Below are positions 1 to 8,379 of a stretch of DNA of 64,000 nucleotides, piece after piece; positions within the stretch are counted from its first letter, which is position 1, and every line of letters starts with the position of its first letter. The notes below the pieces were generated by a model. The model made no database searches. It saw only the letters and a program-made list of their open reading frames with translations, and was not told where the DNA came from. The position numbers and the translations under genes are program-made. The stretch covers positions 1 through 64,000 of the forward strand of contig DAHXOT010000030.1 in the NCBI GenBank assembly GCA_027364735.1, given 5' to 3'. The DNA is from Hydrotalea sp. Lineage in GTDB: Bacteria; Bacteroidota; Bacteroidia; Chitinophagales; Chitinophagaceae.

Positions 1-156
1 CCCCACAGTATATAAGATCACTCAAAATGTAAATCAATACAAATTTAAAGTAAAATTCTATTTTTTTGAAAATAATTTAATAAAAATTTTAAAAAAATCG
101 AAATAATCTATATATTTGAGTATATTTTTATTATTTATCAAATTTAAAACACCAAA

Positions 157-630
157 ATGCAAGGAAAATTAAATCTTGACAAACTCGATTTCCAAATCAT
201 TCAAGAAATGATGGAAAATGCTGAGATATCTTATGCCGATCTTGGTAAAAAATTATATGTATCTGGTGGAACTATTCATGTGCGAATTAAGAAGTTAGAA
301 GAAATGAATGTAGTGAAAGGTCGTAAATTATCGGTAGATCTTAAAGCATTGGGTTACGATGTTATTTCATTTATTGGTATTTATCTGGAAAAAAGTTCTT
401 TATACGATGCTGTTGCAACAGAATTAAAAAAAATTCCAGAGATAGTACGATTAAATTATACAACAGGTAACTATAGCATGTTTGCCGAAATTGTTTGTAA
501 AGATATTCAGCAGCTTCGTTTTGTACTACATGATAAATTGCAAAATATAAAAGGTATTGAAAGAACTGAAACATTTATTTCATTAGATGAAAGTTTTACT
601 CGCAACGTTATTGTTGATAATGAAATATAG
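157..630 (+). CDS. Lrp/AsnC-family transcriptional regulator
   Basis: A 157-residue protein with the two-part Lrp/AsnC build. The N-terminal helix-turn-helix lies at about residues 5-55 (LDKLDFQIIQEMMENAEISY opens it). The C-terminal ligand-sensing, oligomerising alpha/beta domain lies at about 65-145 and carries the LNYTTGNYSMFAEI stretch typical of the family. Such proteins usually respond to amino acids or act as global feast/famine regulators; the effector cannot be read here. An AT-rich leader precedes it, with a TATATTTG box at 111-118 that fits the Bacteroidetes -7 element, but no good upstream TTG element was found. The next gene starts 29 bp downstream on the same strand, so co-transcription with the polysaccharide genes is possible. 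Confidence 0.9.
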   Translation: MQGKLNLDKLDFQIIQEMMENAEISYADLGKKLYVSGGTIHVRIKKLEEMNVVKGRKLSVDLKALGYDVISFIGIYLEKSSLYDAVATELKKIPEIVRLNYTTGNYSMFAEIVCKDIQQLRFVLHDKLQNIKGIERTETFISLDESFTRNVIVDNEI

Positions 631-659
631 TGCTGCAATAATTTGTACTTTCACATACT

Positions 660-1514
660 ATGCAAACCTCATCATTTAATTTATTGGACATTATTTTTGT
701 GCTGCAAAAAAAATGGAAAACAATTGCCATTTTTGTATTGCTAAGTTTATCTATTACAGTTGCATTACTATTTTTATCGCCCAAGTATTATAAGTCTCAT
801 TCAATAGTAATTCCGGTTAATCCGGTGTTAGCAGATAAATCAAATTTGTTTGGAAAAAATATTCAAGGATTATATTCTTTTTTTGGAAATAGTGATGATG
901 TTGAAACTCTTGCAGGTATTGTATTGTTAGATACTACCTTGTATCAATTAATTGATGAATTTAAGCTAATTAATTATTATAAATGCAGTGGAAATTCAAT
1001 AGCAGAAAAAAGGAAAAAATGTCTTTCTATATTTAAAAAAGAATTGAATATACAAAAGCGTGCAGATAGGCAACTTGAACTTAGTATTTATACAACCGAT
1101 GCATCTTTATCTGCCTCCATAATTAATAAAGCTGTATTAATTGTACAGCAAACAGAAATGAATACATGGAGTCTGTTTTACAAGAATGATGTACTAAAAA
1201 TGGATAGTGCTATTGATGCTCTAAAACTGCAGTTTCAGCAAAATGAAAATAATTTGCTAAAAAGTCCTTCTACGCAAAATGAGTTAATAGCTGCAAGTAA
1301 TAAAAATATTATGGAGCAAATTAATTCTTTTCAATCTACAGCTACTCAATTGCACCTTGCTATTGAAAGTATACCATCGCCTTTATATATTATGGAAAAA
1401 GCAATTCCATCGGTAACACCCGATAAGCCATTGTTTGTAACCAACCTGGTTATTGTTTTTTTTGTAAGTATAATTTTAGGTAGTATGCTTGTTTTATTGC
1501 TTAATAGAAAATAA
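660..1514 (+). CDS. Wzz-like polysaccharide chain-length determinant / co-polymerase
   Basis: A 284-residue inner-membrane protein with one membrane segment near the N-terminus (about residues 20-42), a long periplasmic helical region, and a second segment close to the C-terminus (about 258-280). A proline-rich stretch (AIPSVTPDKP) sits just before the second segment, as in Wzz/PCP proteins. There is no C-terminal tyrosine kinase domain. The family sets the chain length of O-antigen or exopolysaccharide by partnering with the Wzy polymerase. The next gene is an O-antigen-ligase-like protein 10 bp downstream, which supports a polysaccharide role. A TACTTTCA box lies just upstream of the start. 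The family call is good; which polymer is unknown. Confidence 0.82.
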   Translation: MQTSSFNLLDIIFVLQKKWKTIAIFVLLSLSITVALLFLSPKYYKSHSIVIPVNPVLADKSNLFGKNIQGLYSFFGNSDDVETLAGIVLLDTTLYQLIDEFKLINYYKCSGNSIAEKRKKCLSIFKKELNIQKRADRQLELSIYTTDASLSASIINKAVLIVQQTEMNTWSLFYKNDVLKMDSAIDALKLQFQQNENNLLKSPSTQNELIAASNKNIMEQINSFQSTATQLHLAIESIPSPLYIMEKAIPSVTPDKPLFVTNLVIVFFVSIILGSMLVLLLNRK

Positions 1515-1524
1515 GCAGATAAAT

Positions 1525-2979
1525 ATGGGCGTATATAAATCTTTTTCGTTTTTATTTATTAGTACAATATTACTTTTTTCTTTAGCTATTGAATTAGTAA
1601 TTTATACCAATAATTATTGGTACTTAGCTATTCCATTTATTTGGTTAGCCATTCCTTTTTTGTTTAGCTATAGTATAAATTTTACCGAACAACTATTTTG
1701 GTTGATGATTATTTTTTTGCCATTATCAACTGAATTAAATGTAACGGAAACATTAGGATTAGATTTTCCTGATGAAGTTTTGTTAATGCTATTAACCGGA
1801 TTTTTTATTATTAAATGGTTATACGATCCGTCTGTATTCCCTAAATCCTTATTTAAAAGCTCTTTATTTTTAATAATAATCATTCATTTGTTCTGGATTT
1901 TTTTTACTTGTTTAGTTTCTACAAACAGTATTTTATCTGCAAAATATTTTTTGGCAAAATGGTGGTATATTATTCCGTTTGTGGTATTTCCGCAAATTGT
2001 TATTCGTTCAAAATCGGATTTATTAAAATTAGCGATATGCTTGCTTTTGCCAATGTTATTTGTTGTTGTGCAAACAGTTATCCGACATTCGTTTTATCAA
2101 TTTTCGTTCGAAGGAATAAAGCAAACATTGTATCCTTTTTTTCGTAATCATGTTAATTATTCCGGCATGCTTGCTTGCTTATTAGTAGTTGCTTGGGTTG
2201 TAAAAAAGTTGATGTACGTTAAAAATAATGTATATAATATATTTAACTATATACTTGGGTTTGGTTTAATTGCTTTAGTATTATCTTATTCCAGGGGTGC
2301 ATGGTTGGCACTAATTGTTGGCATTATATCGGGATTTTTCATTTATAAAAAATGGTTCAAATATTTTTTATTTTCTGTTATTGTTTTTATTGGCATTGCT
2401 ATTGGTTGGCTTATAAACAATAATAATTATTTACAATTTATACCTGACCATGATAGAACCGTTTTTCATACTAATTTTAATGAGCACTTAAAAGCCACAA
2501 TTACTTTGCAAGATGTTTCTAATGCAGAGCGATTTTATAGGTGGGTTGCAGGTTTTAATATGATTGCTCAAAAACCTATAGCCGGTTTTGGGCCTAATAC
2601 TTTTTATGAAAACTATCAATTTTATGCCGAAGGTATTTTTAAAACTTGGGTAAGCAATAACCCCGATCATTCAACTGTGCATAATTACTTTTTATTAATT
2701 GCAATTGAGCAAGGCATTGTTGGTTTAATTATATTTATGTGTTTAGTTGTTGTAGCATTTATTCAAATAGAAAAATTATATCATCAGTTTCAAAGTAATT
2801 TTTATCGATTAGTTACCTTATCATTAGGTGTTATTTTGGTAATAATAATGGTGTTAAATTTTTTAAGCGATTTAATTGAAACCGATAAAATCGGTAGTCT
2901 TTTTTGGTTAGTAATTGCTTTTGTAATTTGGCTTAACGAGCAATATAAAATTGAGCGAAATTCAATTGCCGTTGTATAA
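1525..2979 (+). CDS. O-antigen ligase / Wzy-like polymerase family membrane protein
   Basis: A polytopic inner-membrane protein of about 484 residues with roughly 11-12 hydrophobic segments. A large loop at about residues 295-400 carries the weakly conserved WaaL/Wzy_C signature (AGFGPNTFYENY, then HSTVHNYFLLIAIEQGIVGL). The family transfers or polymerises lipid-linked polysaccharide on the periplasmic side. I place the start at the ATG at 1525 rather than an upstream in-frame TTG at 1489. The TTG would overlap the preceding gene, and the ATG gives a clean hydrophobic N-terminus 10 bp after its stop. Ligase and polymerase cannot be told apart from sequence alone. It appears co-transcribed with the Wzz-like gene. 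Confidence 0.82.
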   Translation: MGVYKSFSFLFISTILLFSLAIELVIYTNNYWYLAIPFIWLAIPFLFSYSINFTEQLFWLMIIFLPLSTELNVTETLGLDFPDEVLLMLLTGFFIIKWLYDPSVFPKSLFKSSLFLIIIIHLFWIFFTCLVSTNSILSAKYFLAKWWYIIPFVVFPQIVIRSKSDLLKLAICLLLPMLFVVVQTVIRHSFYQFSFEGIKQTLYPFFRNHVNYSGMLACLLVVAWVVKKLMYVKNNVYNIFNYILGFGLIALVLSYSRGAWLALIVGIISGFFIYKKWFKYFLFSVIVFIGIAIGWLINNNNYLQFIPDHDRTVFHTNFNEHLKATITLQDVSNAERFYRWVAGFNMIAQKPIAGFGPNTFYENYQFYAEGIFKTWVSNNPDHSTVHNYFLLIAIEQGIVGLIIFMCLVVVAFIQIEKLYHQFQSNFYRLVTLSLGVILVIIMVLNFLSDLIETDKIGSLFWLVIAFVIWLNEQYKIERNSIAVV

Positions 2980-3076
2980 TTCTGCCGAGTTTTTGCTGCT
3001 TTTTGCCGAATAATTGGTCAATTTATAGCGTTTATAATCTTTGTCATGTTTAACCCAATTAAACTGTTATAAGTTT

Positions 3077-3208
3077 ATGGAGTCTTACGTTTATAAACCA
3101 AAAAACCACATGAAAAATATCATTTATTTCCCTGTTGTATTGTTGGCAATGGTGTTTTTAATTGTTTATGCATGGTTTCCGGAAGAAAGAACTGATTCAA
3201 AACTTTAG
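3077..3208 (+). CDS. small single-span membrane peptide (43 aa)
   Basis: A short reading frame. The ATG at 3077 gives 43 residues; an in-frame ATG at 3110 gives 32. The core KNIIYFPVVLLAMVFLIVYA is a clean transmembrane segment, followed by a charged tail (WFPEERTDSKL) and a TAG stop. The leader contains a near-consensus promoter-like stretch: TTG at 3014, then TATAATCTTTG about 20 nt later. It lies alone between the O-antigen-ligase-like gene and a convergent glycosyltransferase gene. I recognise no family. The hydrophobic core followed by a charged tail is unlikely in random AT-rich DNA but not proof of a gene. If real, it is a small inner-membrane protein, perhaps an accessory to a larger membrane complex. 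Confidence 0.45.
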   Translation: MESYVYKPKNHMKNIIYFPVVLLAMVFLIVYAWFPEERTDSKL

Positions 3209-3218
3209 GTGAAGAAAG

Positions 3219-4367
3219 CTATTTTACTTTTCTTTCTTTCCACTCATAAGAACCAAATTTCCCTAGCCAACCTGCTATAACTGTATAGCAAATGTGAATG
3301 GGTTGTAATAATACAAACCATTGTATGAATTTTCCATTAAAAAATTTTCCTACCGGAATAAGAAAAAGTAATTCAATTAATATTTTAAGTAGTAAAAAAA
3401 CTATAAAATAAAGTATTGCTTTATGATATAATAATGCAATAAATGGAAAAATAAATAGAATTAAATTGAATAAATACACCAAAACTAGAACACCCAAAAT
3501 AGATTTTTCTTTAAACTTATCGGCTTTACTTGCCCATCGAATACGTTGATTTAGAAAACTTTTCCAGTTGGGCATTGGATGTGTAGTTATAATAGCATCT
3601 TTAGAAAATAAAAATCCAATTTTATTTGGAAAAATATTTTTTACTTTATTCATTAATAGCATATCATCACCACTTGCAATATTATCAATATCATTAAACC
3701 CATTCACTGCTAAAAAAGTTTCTTTTTTGTAAGCTAAATTGGCGCCATTGCACATGCTGTGAAAACCAGTTGAAACCGATGCTGCAGTGATACCTTGTAA
3801 ACTTAAAAAATCGGTGTATTGTAACATGGAAAGAATAGTATTTTGTTTGCTGAAAACAACCGGAGCAGCTATAAATACACAATCGTTTGTAAAAATAAAA
3901 GCAGCATACGATTGCAACCAATTTTTCGAAGCAATACAATCTGCATCGGTAGTAATTATCCATTCTCCGGAGGCTTTATATATGGCAAGTTCTATTGCCT
4001 TTTTTTTGTAAGCATTTATTTTTTTTCCGTGTAGCTCGTCAGTTAGTTTAATTAAACTAATGTTGGAATATTGTTTTGATAATTGTGTAACAATTGCACT
4101 CGTTGAATCGATAGAATGATCATCAATTACAATTATTTCAAATAAATTTTTCGGATAATTTTGTTGTATGATTGAGGCTATGCAATTGCCAATATTTTTC
4201 TCTTCATTTCTTGCAGGAATAATGATAGAAAATTTTACAGAAGGTTGAAATGTTTCAGGAATGGTAAATGGCAATAATTGCAAAAACCATTTTCTGTAAA
4301 GCAATAATATTGTTGCATACAAAATAAAAATTATAATGGTAGTAATTAAAAGTATATTAAACCACAT
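3219..4367 (-). CDS. family 2 glycosyltransferase, membrane-anchored
   Basis: A 382-residue GT-A fold glycosyltransferase with an N-terminal membrane anchor (about residues 3-24), a catalytic domain at about 45-280 and 2-3 C-terminal membrane segments. Visible family 2 landmarks are FSIIIPARNEEKNI, the nucleotide-binding EIIVIDDHSIDST, the metal-binding TTDADC, and the acceptor/polymerising motif NQRIRWA, a (Q/R)xxRW variant. It probably adds sugars to a lipid or glycan at the inner face of the membrane. It lies 17 bp downstream of the alpha/beta-hydrolase gene on the same strand, so the two likely form an operon. The donor and acceptor sugars are unknown. Confidence 0.88.
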   Translation of the reverse strand: MWFNILLITTIIIFILYATILLLYRKWFLQLLPFTIPETFQPSVKFSIIIPARNEEKNIGNCIASIIQQNYPKNLFEIIVIDDHSIDSTSAIVTQLSKQYSNISLIKLTDELHGKKINAYKKKAIELAIYKASGEWIITTDADCIASKNWLQSYAAFIFTNDCVFIAAPVVFSKQNTILSMLQYTDFLSLQGITAASVSTGFHSMCNGANLAYKKETFLAVNGFNDIDNIASGDDMLLMNKVKNIFPNKIGFLFSKDAIITTHPMPNWKSFLNQRIRWASKADKFKEKSILGVLVLVYLFNLILFIFPFIALLYHKAILYFIVFLLLKILIELLFLIPVGKFFNGKFIQWFVLLQPIHICYTVIAGWLGKFGSYEWKERKVK

Positions 4368-4384
4368 AAGAGCAAAGAAACAAT

Positions 4385-5188
4385 TTAGCTCTGAAACATT
4401 GCTATAATTTCAGCAGAATATGTTTCTTTTAATAATTGGTGGCCTGCATTTAATTCGGTAATTGTTATACAATCTTCTAATCCTTTTGCCAATAATTTCC
4501 CATTTTTTGTTAAAATTATTTTATCGTATTTTCCAAAAATAAGTGTAACAGGTATTTTATATTGGCGTATGGCAGCTTTTATTGTGCTTATTTTCGGGTG
4601 TATTTTCCCCATGGTAGTCCACCTTTTATATAGTAATTCTCTTTCGTTTTTATCGTCTAAATAATAGTGTGTAAAATTATAGATGCTTTTATTAATCCAT
4701 TTTAGGTTATAGCCCCATTCCATCATAGAAAAAAACCAATTGGGATTTTTCATTGTATAGCTAAATAACTTATTTCCCAAAAATGTTTGCGTTGCAAGCC
4801 AATGCCAAAAATTATGATGCAATCCATCGGGTGCAATTAAATAAGCCGATTTAATTTTAGAAGGAAACTTAGTAAGCAATTCTAACGCTACTCTGCCACC
4901 CATGCTATAGCCCAATAAAAATAAAGGTTGTGCGTCTTTTTTTATAAGCAACAGAATTGCTAAAACATCGTCAACAGTAAATGCCAATGACTCATTCCAT
5001 TGCGTTTTACCATGAAAAGGGAAGTCAATGGCAATTGCTGTAAATTCTTCTTGTAGTTTTTGTTCTAAAAATGAAAAGCTATCTCCATTTTCACCATAGC
5101 CATGCAAACAAAAAAGCACTTTATGGCCATAACCCCAGCTGCGGTAATAAATAAGTGATTGGCGATATTGAATTATTCCTGTTTTCAA
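4385..5188 (-). CDS. alpha/beta-fold hydrolase
   Basis: A 267-residue soluble alpha/beta hydrolase. It has the oxyanion-hole segment LFCLHGYGENGDSF, the nucleophile elbow LLGYSMGGRVAL (GxSxG, serine at about residue 94), an acid-bearing strand (TLIFGKYDKII, Asp) and the histidine in LNAGHQLLKE. No signal peptide is seen, so it is likely cytoplasmic. The MenH/BioH-like layout suggests esterase or thioesterase chemistry; the substrate cannot be told. It is the first gene of a two-gene minus-strand unit with the glycosyltransferase, and diverges from the MarR gene across an 89-bp gap. Confidence 0.85.
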   Translation of the reverse strand: MKTGIIQYRQSLIYYRSWGYGHKVLFCLHGYGENGDSFSFLEQKLQEEFTAIAIDFPFHGKTQWNESLAFTVDDVLAILLLIKKDAQPLFLLGYSMGGRVALELLTKFPSKIKSAYLIAPDGLHHNFWHWLATQTFLGNKLFSYTMKNPNWFFSMMEWGYNLKWINKSIYNFTHYYLDDKNERELLYKRWTTMGKIHPKISTIKAAIRQYKIPVTLIFGKYDKIILTKNGKLLAKGLEDCITITELNAGHQLLKETYSAEIIAMFQS

Positions 5189-5224
5189 AATAAGGTGGTT
5201 AAGATATTTTTTTTGCTATAAAGC

Positions 5225-5254
5225 TTGGTTATTCGGTAAAGATATATAATTTTG
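5225..5254 (+). promoter_or_regulatory. Bacteroidetes-type promoter for the MarR/acyl-CoA dehydrogenase unit
   Basis: TTG at 5225-5227, a 19-nt spacer, then TAATTTTG at 5247-5254. This matches the Bacteroidetes sigma consensus (TTG, about 19 nt, TAnnTTTG). Transcription would start near 5261, leaving a leader of under 20 nt. Confidence 0.55.
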
Positions 5255-5258
5255 AAAT

Positions 5259-5276
5259 TAGTTGCATAGCTAACTA
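5259..5276. promoter_or_regulatory. candidate MarR operator (inverted repeat)
   Basis: Inverted repeat with 5-bp arms, TAGTT at 5259-5263 and AACTA at 5272-5276. It covers the predicted transcription start and ends just before the ATG at 5278. MarR proteins bind short palindromes over their own promoters, so this is a reasonable autoregulatory site, but short arms can arise by chance. Confidence 0.35.
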
Positions 5277-5277
5277 T

Positions 5278-5718
5278 ATGTCAAACAACCAATTTAAACG
5301 AGGCGAATTATACAGCGTAATTAATGCAATGGCTGCTGCATCGGTTGCTCGAAGAATGCAAAAAAACTTCAGAAATGCCGGATTGGAAATAACCATTGAG
5401 CAGTGGAGTATTTTATATCATCTGTGGAAAGAAGATGCTTTAAGCCAGCAAGAACTTTGTAATAGAACTTATAGAGATAAGCCCAGTATAACGAGGTTAA
5501 TTGATAATTTAGAGAAACAAAATTTGGTTAAAAGAAACTCATCTAAGCACGATAGGCGAGTAAATTTGGTTTGTTTAACCGATGCTGCCAAAAATTTACA
5601 ACAAACCACAATTGATTTAGCCAATCAAACCATGAATGAGGCTTTAGTTGGAATTACTAAAGAGGAAATAGAGGTAGTTAAAAAAGTTTTACAACAAGTG
5701 TTCGATAACCTGCAATAA
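5278..5718 (+). CDS. MarR-family transcriptional regulator
   Basis: A 146-residue winged-helix regulator. The central DNA-binding region at about residues 50-105 reads LSQQELCNRTYRDKPSITRL for the recognition helix area, followed by the wing with the family-typical SSKHDRRVNLVCLTDAAK. Flanking helices form the dimer interface. MarR proteins repress neighbouring genes and are released by phenolic or acyl-CoA-type ligands. The acyl-CoA dehydrogenase gene starts 36 bp downstream on the same strand, so this regulator likely controls fatty-acid or acyl-CoA oxidation and itself. A promoter and a short palindrome lie directly upstream. Confidence 0.92.
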   Translation: MSNNQFKRGELYSVINAMAAASVARRMQKNFRNAGLEITIEQWSILYHLWKEDALSQQELCNRTYRDKPSITRLIDNLEKQNLVKRNSSKHDRRVNLVCLTDAAKNLQQTTIDLANQTMNEALVGITKEEIEVVKKVLQQVFDNLQ

Positions 5719-5754
5719 ATTATTTCATACAATATCACTAATAAAATACTTGCC

Positions 5755-7548
5755 ATGAGTACAACAACACAACAAAGAACGCCACTTAAAGGCGGAGAAT
5801 GGTTAATAAAAGAAAGTAAAGCTTCAGAAACTTTTATTCCAGAAAATTTTGATGAAGAACAAAAAATGGTAATGGACATGTGCCAACAATTTTTGGATGC
5901 CGAAGTGTATCCGGTGTTGGAAAAAATTGATAAAATGGAGGAAGGTCTAATGCCATCTCTTTTACAAAAAGCAGGTGAACAAGGCTTATTATCTACCTCA
6001 TTTCCTGAAGCATTGGGTGGATTAGGTAAAGATTTTATCACCTCAACAATTGTTAACGAAGGATTAGGTGGCGGCCATTCTTTTTCAGTTGCCATTGCAG
6101 CTCATACAGGTATTGGCACTTTGCCAATTTTATATTTTGGTACAGAAGAACAAAAGCAAAAATATATTCCAAAATTAGCTGCCGGTGAATGGAAAGGTGC
6201 TTATGGATTAACCGAACCTAACAGCGGAAGTGATGCATTGGGCGCAAAAACAACGGCAAAATTAAGTGCCGATGGAAAGTACTATATTTTAAATGGACAG
6301 AAATGTTGGATTACCAATGGTGGTTTTGCCGATGTATATACAGTTTTTGCAAAAATCGATGGTACTCAGTTTACAGGATTTATTGTTGAAAGAGGTTTTG
6401 AAGGATTTACACAAGGCCCTGAAGAACATAAAATGGGTATTAAAGGTTCCTCAACTGTTCAACTTTATTTTCAAGATTGTAAAGTACCGGTTGAAAATGT
6501 GTTAGGAGAAATAGGTAAAGGACATATTATCGCATTTAATATTTTAAATATTGGTCGTTTAAAACTTTGTGCTGCTGCCATTGGCGGAAGTAAACGTGCT
6601 GCAACCACTTCTATTCAATATGCAGCAACAAGAGAACAATTTAAAATGCCCATAGCAAAATTTGGTGCCATCAAACATAAATTGGCCGAAATGGCAATTC
6701 GTATTTGGGTAGCCGAAACTGCTTTGTATCGTTCTGCAAAATGGATAGACGAAAAAGAACAAGAACTATTAGCCAATGGCGAACCATTTAATAAAGCATT
6801 ATTAGGAGCAGCAGAAGAATATGCTATTGAATGCGCTATGTTAAAAGTATTTGGAAGTGAAGTATTGGATTATGTAGTTGATGAAGGAGTACAAGTACAT
6901 GGTGGTAATGGATTTAGTGATGAATATATCATAAGTAAAGCCTATCGCGATTCTAGAATAAATCGTATTTATGAAGGAACGAACGAAATTAATCGTTTAT
7001 TAACCGTAGATATGGTTTTAAAACGTGCCATGAAAGGTAAATTAGATTTGATGACTCCCGCAATGGCAGTGCAAAAAGAGCTAATGAGCATTCCCGATTT
7101 TGGTAATGAACAAGAAGGTGCATTTGCAAAAGAAATAAAATATATTGCCAATTTTAAGAAAGCTATTTTAATGGTAGCAGGTGCCGCTGTTCAAAAATTA
7201 ATGATGCAGTTAGATAAGGAACAAGAAGTTTTAATGAATATTGCAGATATGGCAATTGAAATTTTTCATTCCGAAAGTGCTTTATTACGGGTAATTAAGT
7301 TAACAGAGCAAAAAGGCGAATCGGTAACTGCAATTGAAACTGATATGATGAGAACCTATTTATACGATGCTGCCGATAGAATTAATAAAGCAGGTAAAGA
7401 TGCTTTAAATAGTTTTGCCGAAGGCGATGAATTAAGAATGATGCACATTGGCTTAAAGCGTTTTACTAAAGTAGAACCATTTAATACTAAAGAAGCTAGA
7501 AGAAGAATTTGCAATAAATTATTATTAGAAAATAAGTATTGTTTTTAA
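5755..7548 (+). CDS. acyl-CoA dehydrogenase, long (VLCAD-like) form
   Basis: A 597-residue FAD-dependent acyl-CoA dehydrogenase for the first step of beta-oxidation. The core of about 400 residues has the FAD/substrate motifs YGLTEPNSGSDA and CWITNGGFADVYTVFAK, the mid-domain KMGIKGSSTVQLYFQDCKVP and the Arg-bearing helix AATREQFKMPIAKFGAIK. The catalytic base is expected at Glu407 in IYEGTNEI. A further C-terminal extension of about 170 residues makes it longer than medium-chain enzymes (about 380) and similar to VLCAD/ACAD9-type proteins. No membrane segment is seen. It is the second gene of the MarR unit and ends before a strong terminator. Chain-length preference is inferred from length only. 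Confidence 0.93.
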   Translation: MSTTTQQRTPLKGGEWLIKESKASETFIPENFDEEQKMVMDMCQQFLDAEVYPVLEKIDKMEEGLMPSLLQKAGEQGLLSTSFPEALGGLGKDFITSTIVNEGLGGGHSFSVAIAAHTGIGTLPILYFGTEEQKQKYIPKLAAGEWKGAYGLTEPNSGSDALGAKTTAKLSADGKYYILNGQKCWITNGGFADVYTVFAKIDGTQFTGFIVERGFEGFTQGPEEHKMGIKGSSTVQLYFQDCKVPVENVLGEIGKGHIIAFNILNIGRLKLCAAAIGGSKRAATTSIQYAATREQFKMPIAKFGAIKHKLAEMAIRIWVAETALYRSAKWIDEKEQELLANGEPFNKALLGAAEEYAIECAMLKVFGSEVLDYVVDEGVQVHGGNGFSDEYIISKAYRDSRINRIYEGTNEINRLLTVDMVLKRAMKGKLDLMTPAMAVQKELMSIPDFGNEQEGAFAKEIKYIANFKKAILMVAGAAVQKLMMQLDKEQEVLMNIADMAIEIFHSESALLRVIKLTEQKGESVTAIETDMMRTYLYDAADRINKAGKDALNSFAEGDELRMMHIGLKRFTKVEPFNTKEARRRICNKLLLENKYCF

Positions 7549-7565
7549 CCTATTTTGTTACAAGC

Positions 7566-7600
7566 AAGGCCTTCAATAAAAAATTGAAGGCCTTTTTATT
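7566..7600 (+). terminator. intrinsic terminator after acyl-CoA dehydrogenase
   Basis: Perfect 12-bp stem (AAGGCCTTCAAT at 7566-7577 with ATTGAAGGCCTT at 7583-7594), a 5-nt loop, then a T-rich tail. It closes the MarR/acyl-CoA dehydrogenase unit. Confidence 0.85.
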
Positions 7601-7656
7601 TTAAAAAGTAGGATATTTAATAAAAGCAAAATAAAATACCTTCTTAAAATACTACC

Positions 7657-8007
7657 ATGAAATCTTTAAAAAACGATAATAATAGAAGAAATTTTTTGTT
7701 TATAAAATCTGAATATAAGCTTATTAAAATTAATTTAAATGATGTGCTTTTTCTTTCTGGGTTAAGAGATTATACGCAAATCTATATTAAAGGGAAAGCC
7801 TCTCCTTTAACCACTTTACAAAACTTAAAAGAGTTTGAAAGTAAACTTCCGGAAGATAATTTTATAAGAGTGCATCGTTCCTATATTGTGGCCATAAATC
7901 ATATCGATACAATTAGCAGAAACGAAATAAGCATTGGTCATTCAACTATTCCAATTGGGAATGCGTACAAAGCAGCTTTTGATGAAATGATAGCAAAACA
8001 CTCTTAA
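7657..8007 (+). CDS. stand-alone LytTR DNA-binding protein
   Basis: A 116-residue protein made up almost wholly of one LytTR domain (about residues 10-112). It has the usual landmarks: IKINLNDVLFLSGLRDYTQI, LKEFESKLPEDNFIRVHRSY, and the C-terminal IPIGNAYKAAF. There is no receiver domain, so it is not a classical response regulator; single-domain LytTR proteins can be controlled by a membrane partner or act constitutively. No membrane-partner gene of the LytTR regulatory system type is adjacent. It is monocistronic, bounded by the terminator upstream and a bidirectional hairpin at its end. Its targets are unknown. Confidence 0.88.
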   Translation: MKSLKNDNNRRNFLFIKSEYKLIKINLNDVLFLSGLRDYTQIYIKGKASPLTTLQNLKEFESKLPEDNFIRVHRSYIVAINHIDTISRNEISIGHSTIPIGNAYKAAFDEMIAKHS

Positions 8008-8031
8008 CCTTTTTGTTAAGAGTGTTTTGCT
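7992..8031. terminator. bidirectional terminator between convergent genes
   Basis: Perfect inverted repeat with 17-bp arms (7992-8008 and 8015-8031) and a 6-nt loop. It covers the stop codons of both convergent genes. The core stem CACTCTTAAC/GTTAAGAGTG is followed by TTTT on each strand, so it can end transcription in both directions. Confidence 0.8.
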
Positions 8032-8359
8032 AATAATGTATGTGCATGCTGTCTAATTCACGAAGAGTAATAATTGGAAAAGCTTTATTTTTTATTTTCT
8101 TTAAAACCAAAATAGCTGTTTTTTCAGCCTCTTCTTTATCCGAAAATCCTTTCCTTCCTGCAATGCCGGGAATAACATTTTGGTGAATAATAATTGAATC
8201 GTTCTTAACAATATCGTAACCCCATCCAATAGGTGTTTGATATGTTTTTACATCTAAAAAATAAACCGGTTGTTTGTTTTTATAAAATTTTGTGTACAAA
8301 AACAACAGTAACGAAAAGATAAAAACAATAATTGCCCAATTCTTTTTAAGAACTTTCAT
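8030..8359 (-). CDS. DUF4907-family envelope protein
   Basis: A protein of about 109 residues with an N-terminal membrane anchor or uncleaved signal (about residues 6-24) and an exported domain. The conserved core reads TPIGWGYDIVKNDSIIIHQ, then PGIAGRKGFSDKEEAEKTA and a closing ITLRELDSM, which I recognise as the DUF4907 pattern. Function is unknown. I place the start at ATG 8359; an upstream TTG at 8365 adds two residues only. It lies 20 bp downstream of the Kelch lipoprotein gene on the same strand and is probably translated from the same message. The pairing suggests a shared role at the cell envelope, which is inference. Confidence 0.78.
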   Translation of the reverse strand: MKVLKKNWAIIVFIFSLLLFLYTKFYKNKQPVYFLDVKTYQTPIGWGYDIVKNDSIIIHQNVIPGIAGRKGFSDKEEAEKTAILVLKKIKNKAFPIITLRELDSMHIHY

Positions 8360-8379
8360 ATTCAATTCCTTTGTTGGAA

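Noticed and set aside
1-156. Possible end of a gene at the left edge
   Set aside because: No frame of useful length or coding character; it reads as an AT-rich leader with one -7-like box.
1489-1524. TTG-initiated extension of the O-antigen-ligase-like gene
   Set aside because: It overlaps the Wzz-like gene and adds a polar stretch; the ATG at 1525 is the natural start.
5625-6095. 156-codon minus-strand frame opposite the MarR end and acyl-CoA dehydrogenase start
   Set aside because: It lies wholly within well-supported genes on the other strand and has no recognisable domain; a shadow frame.
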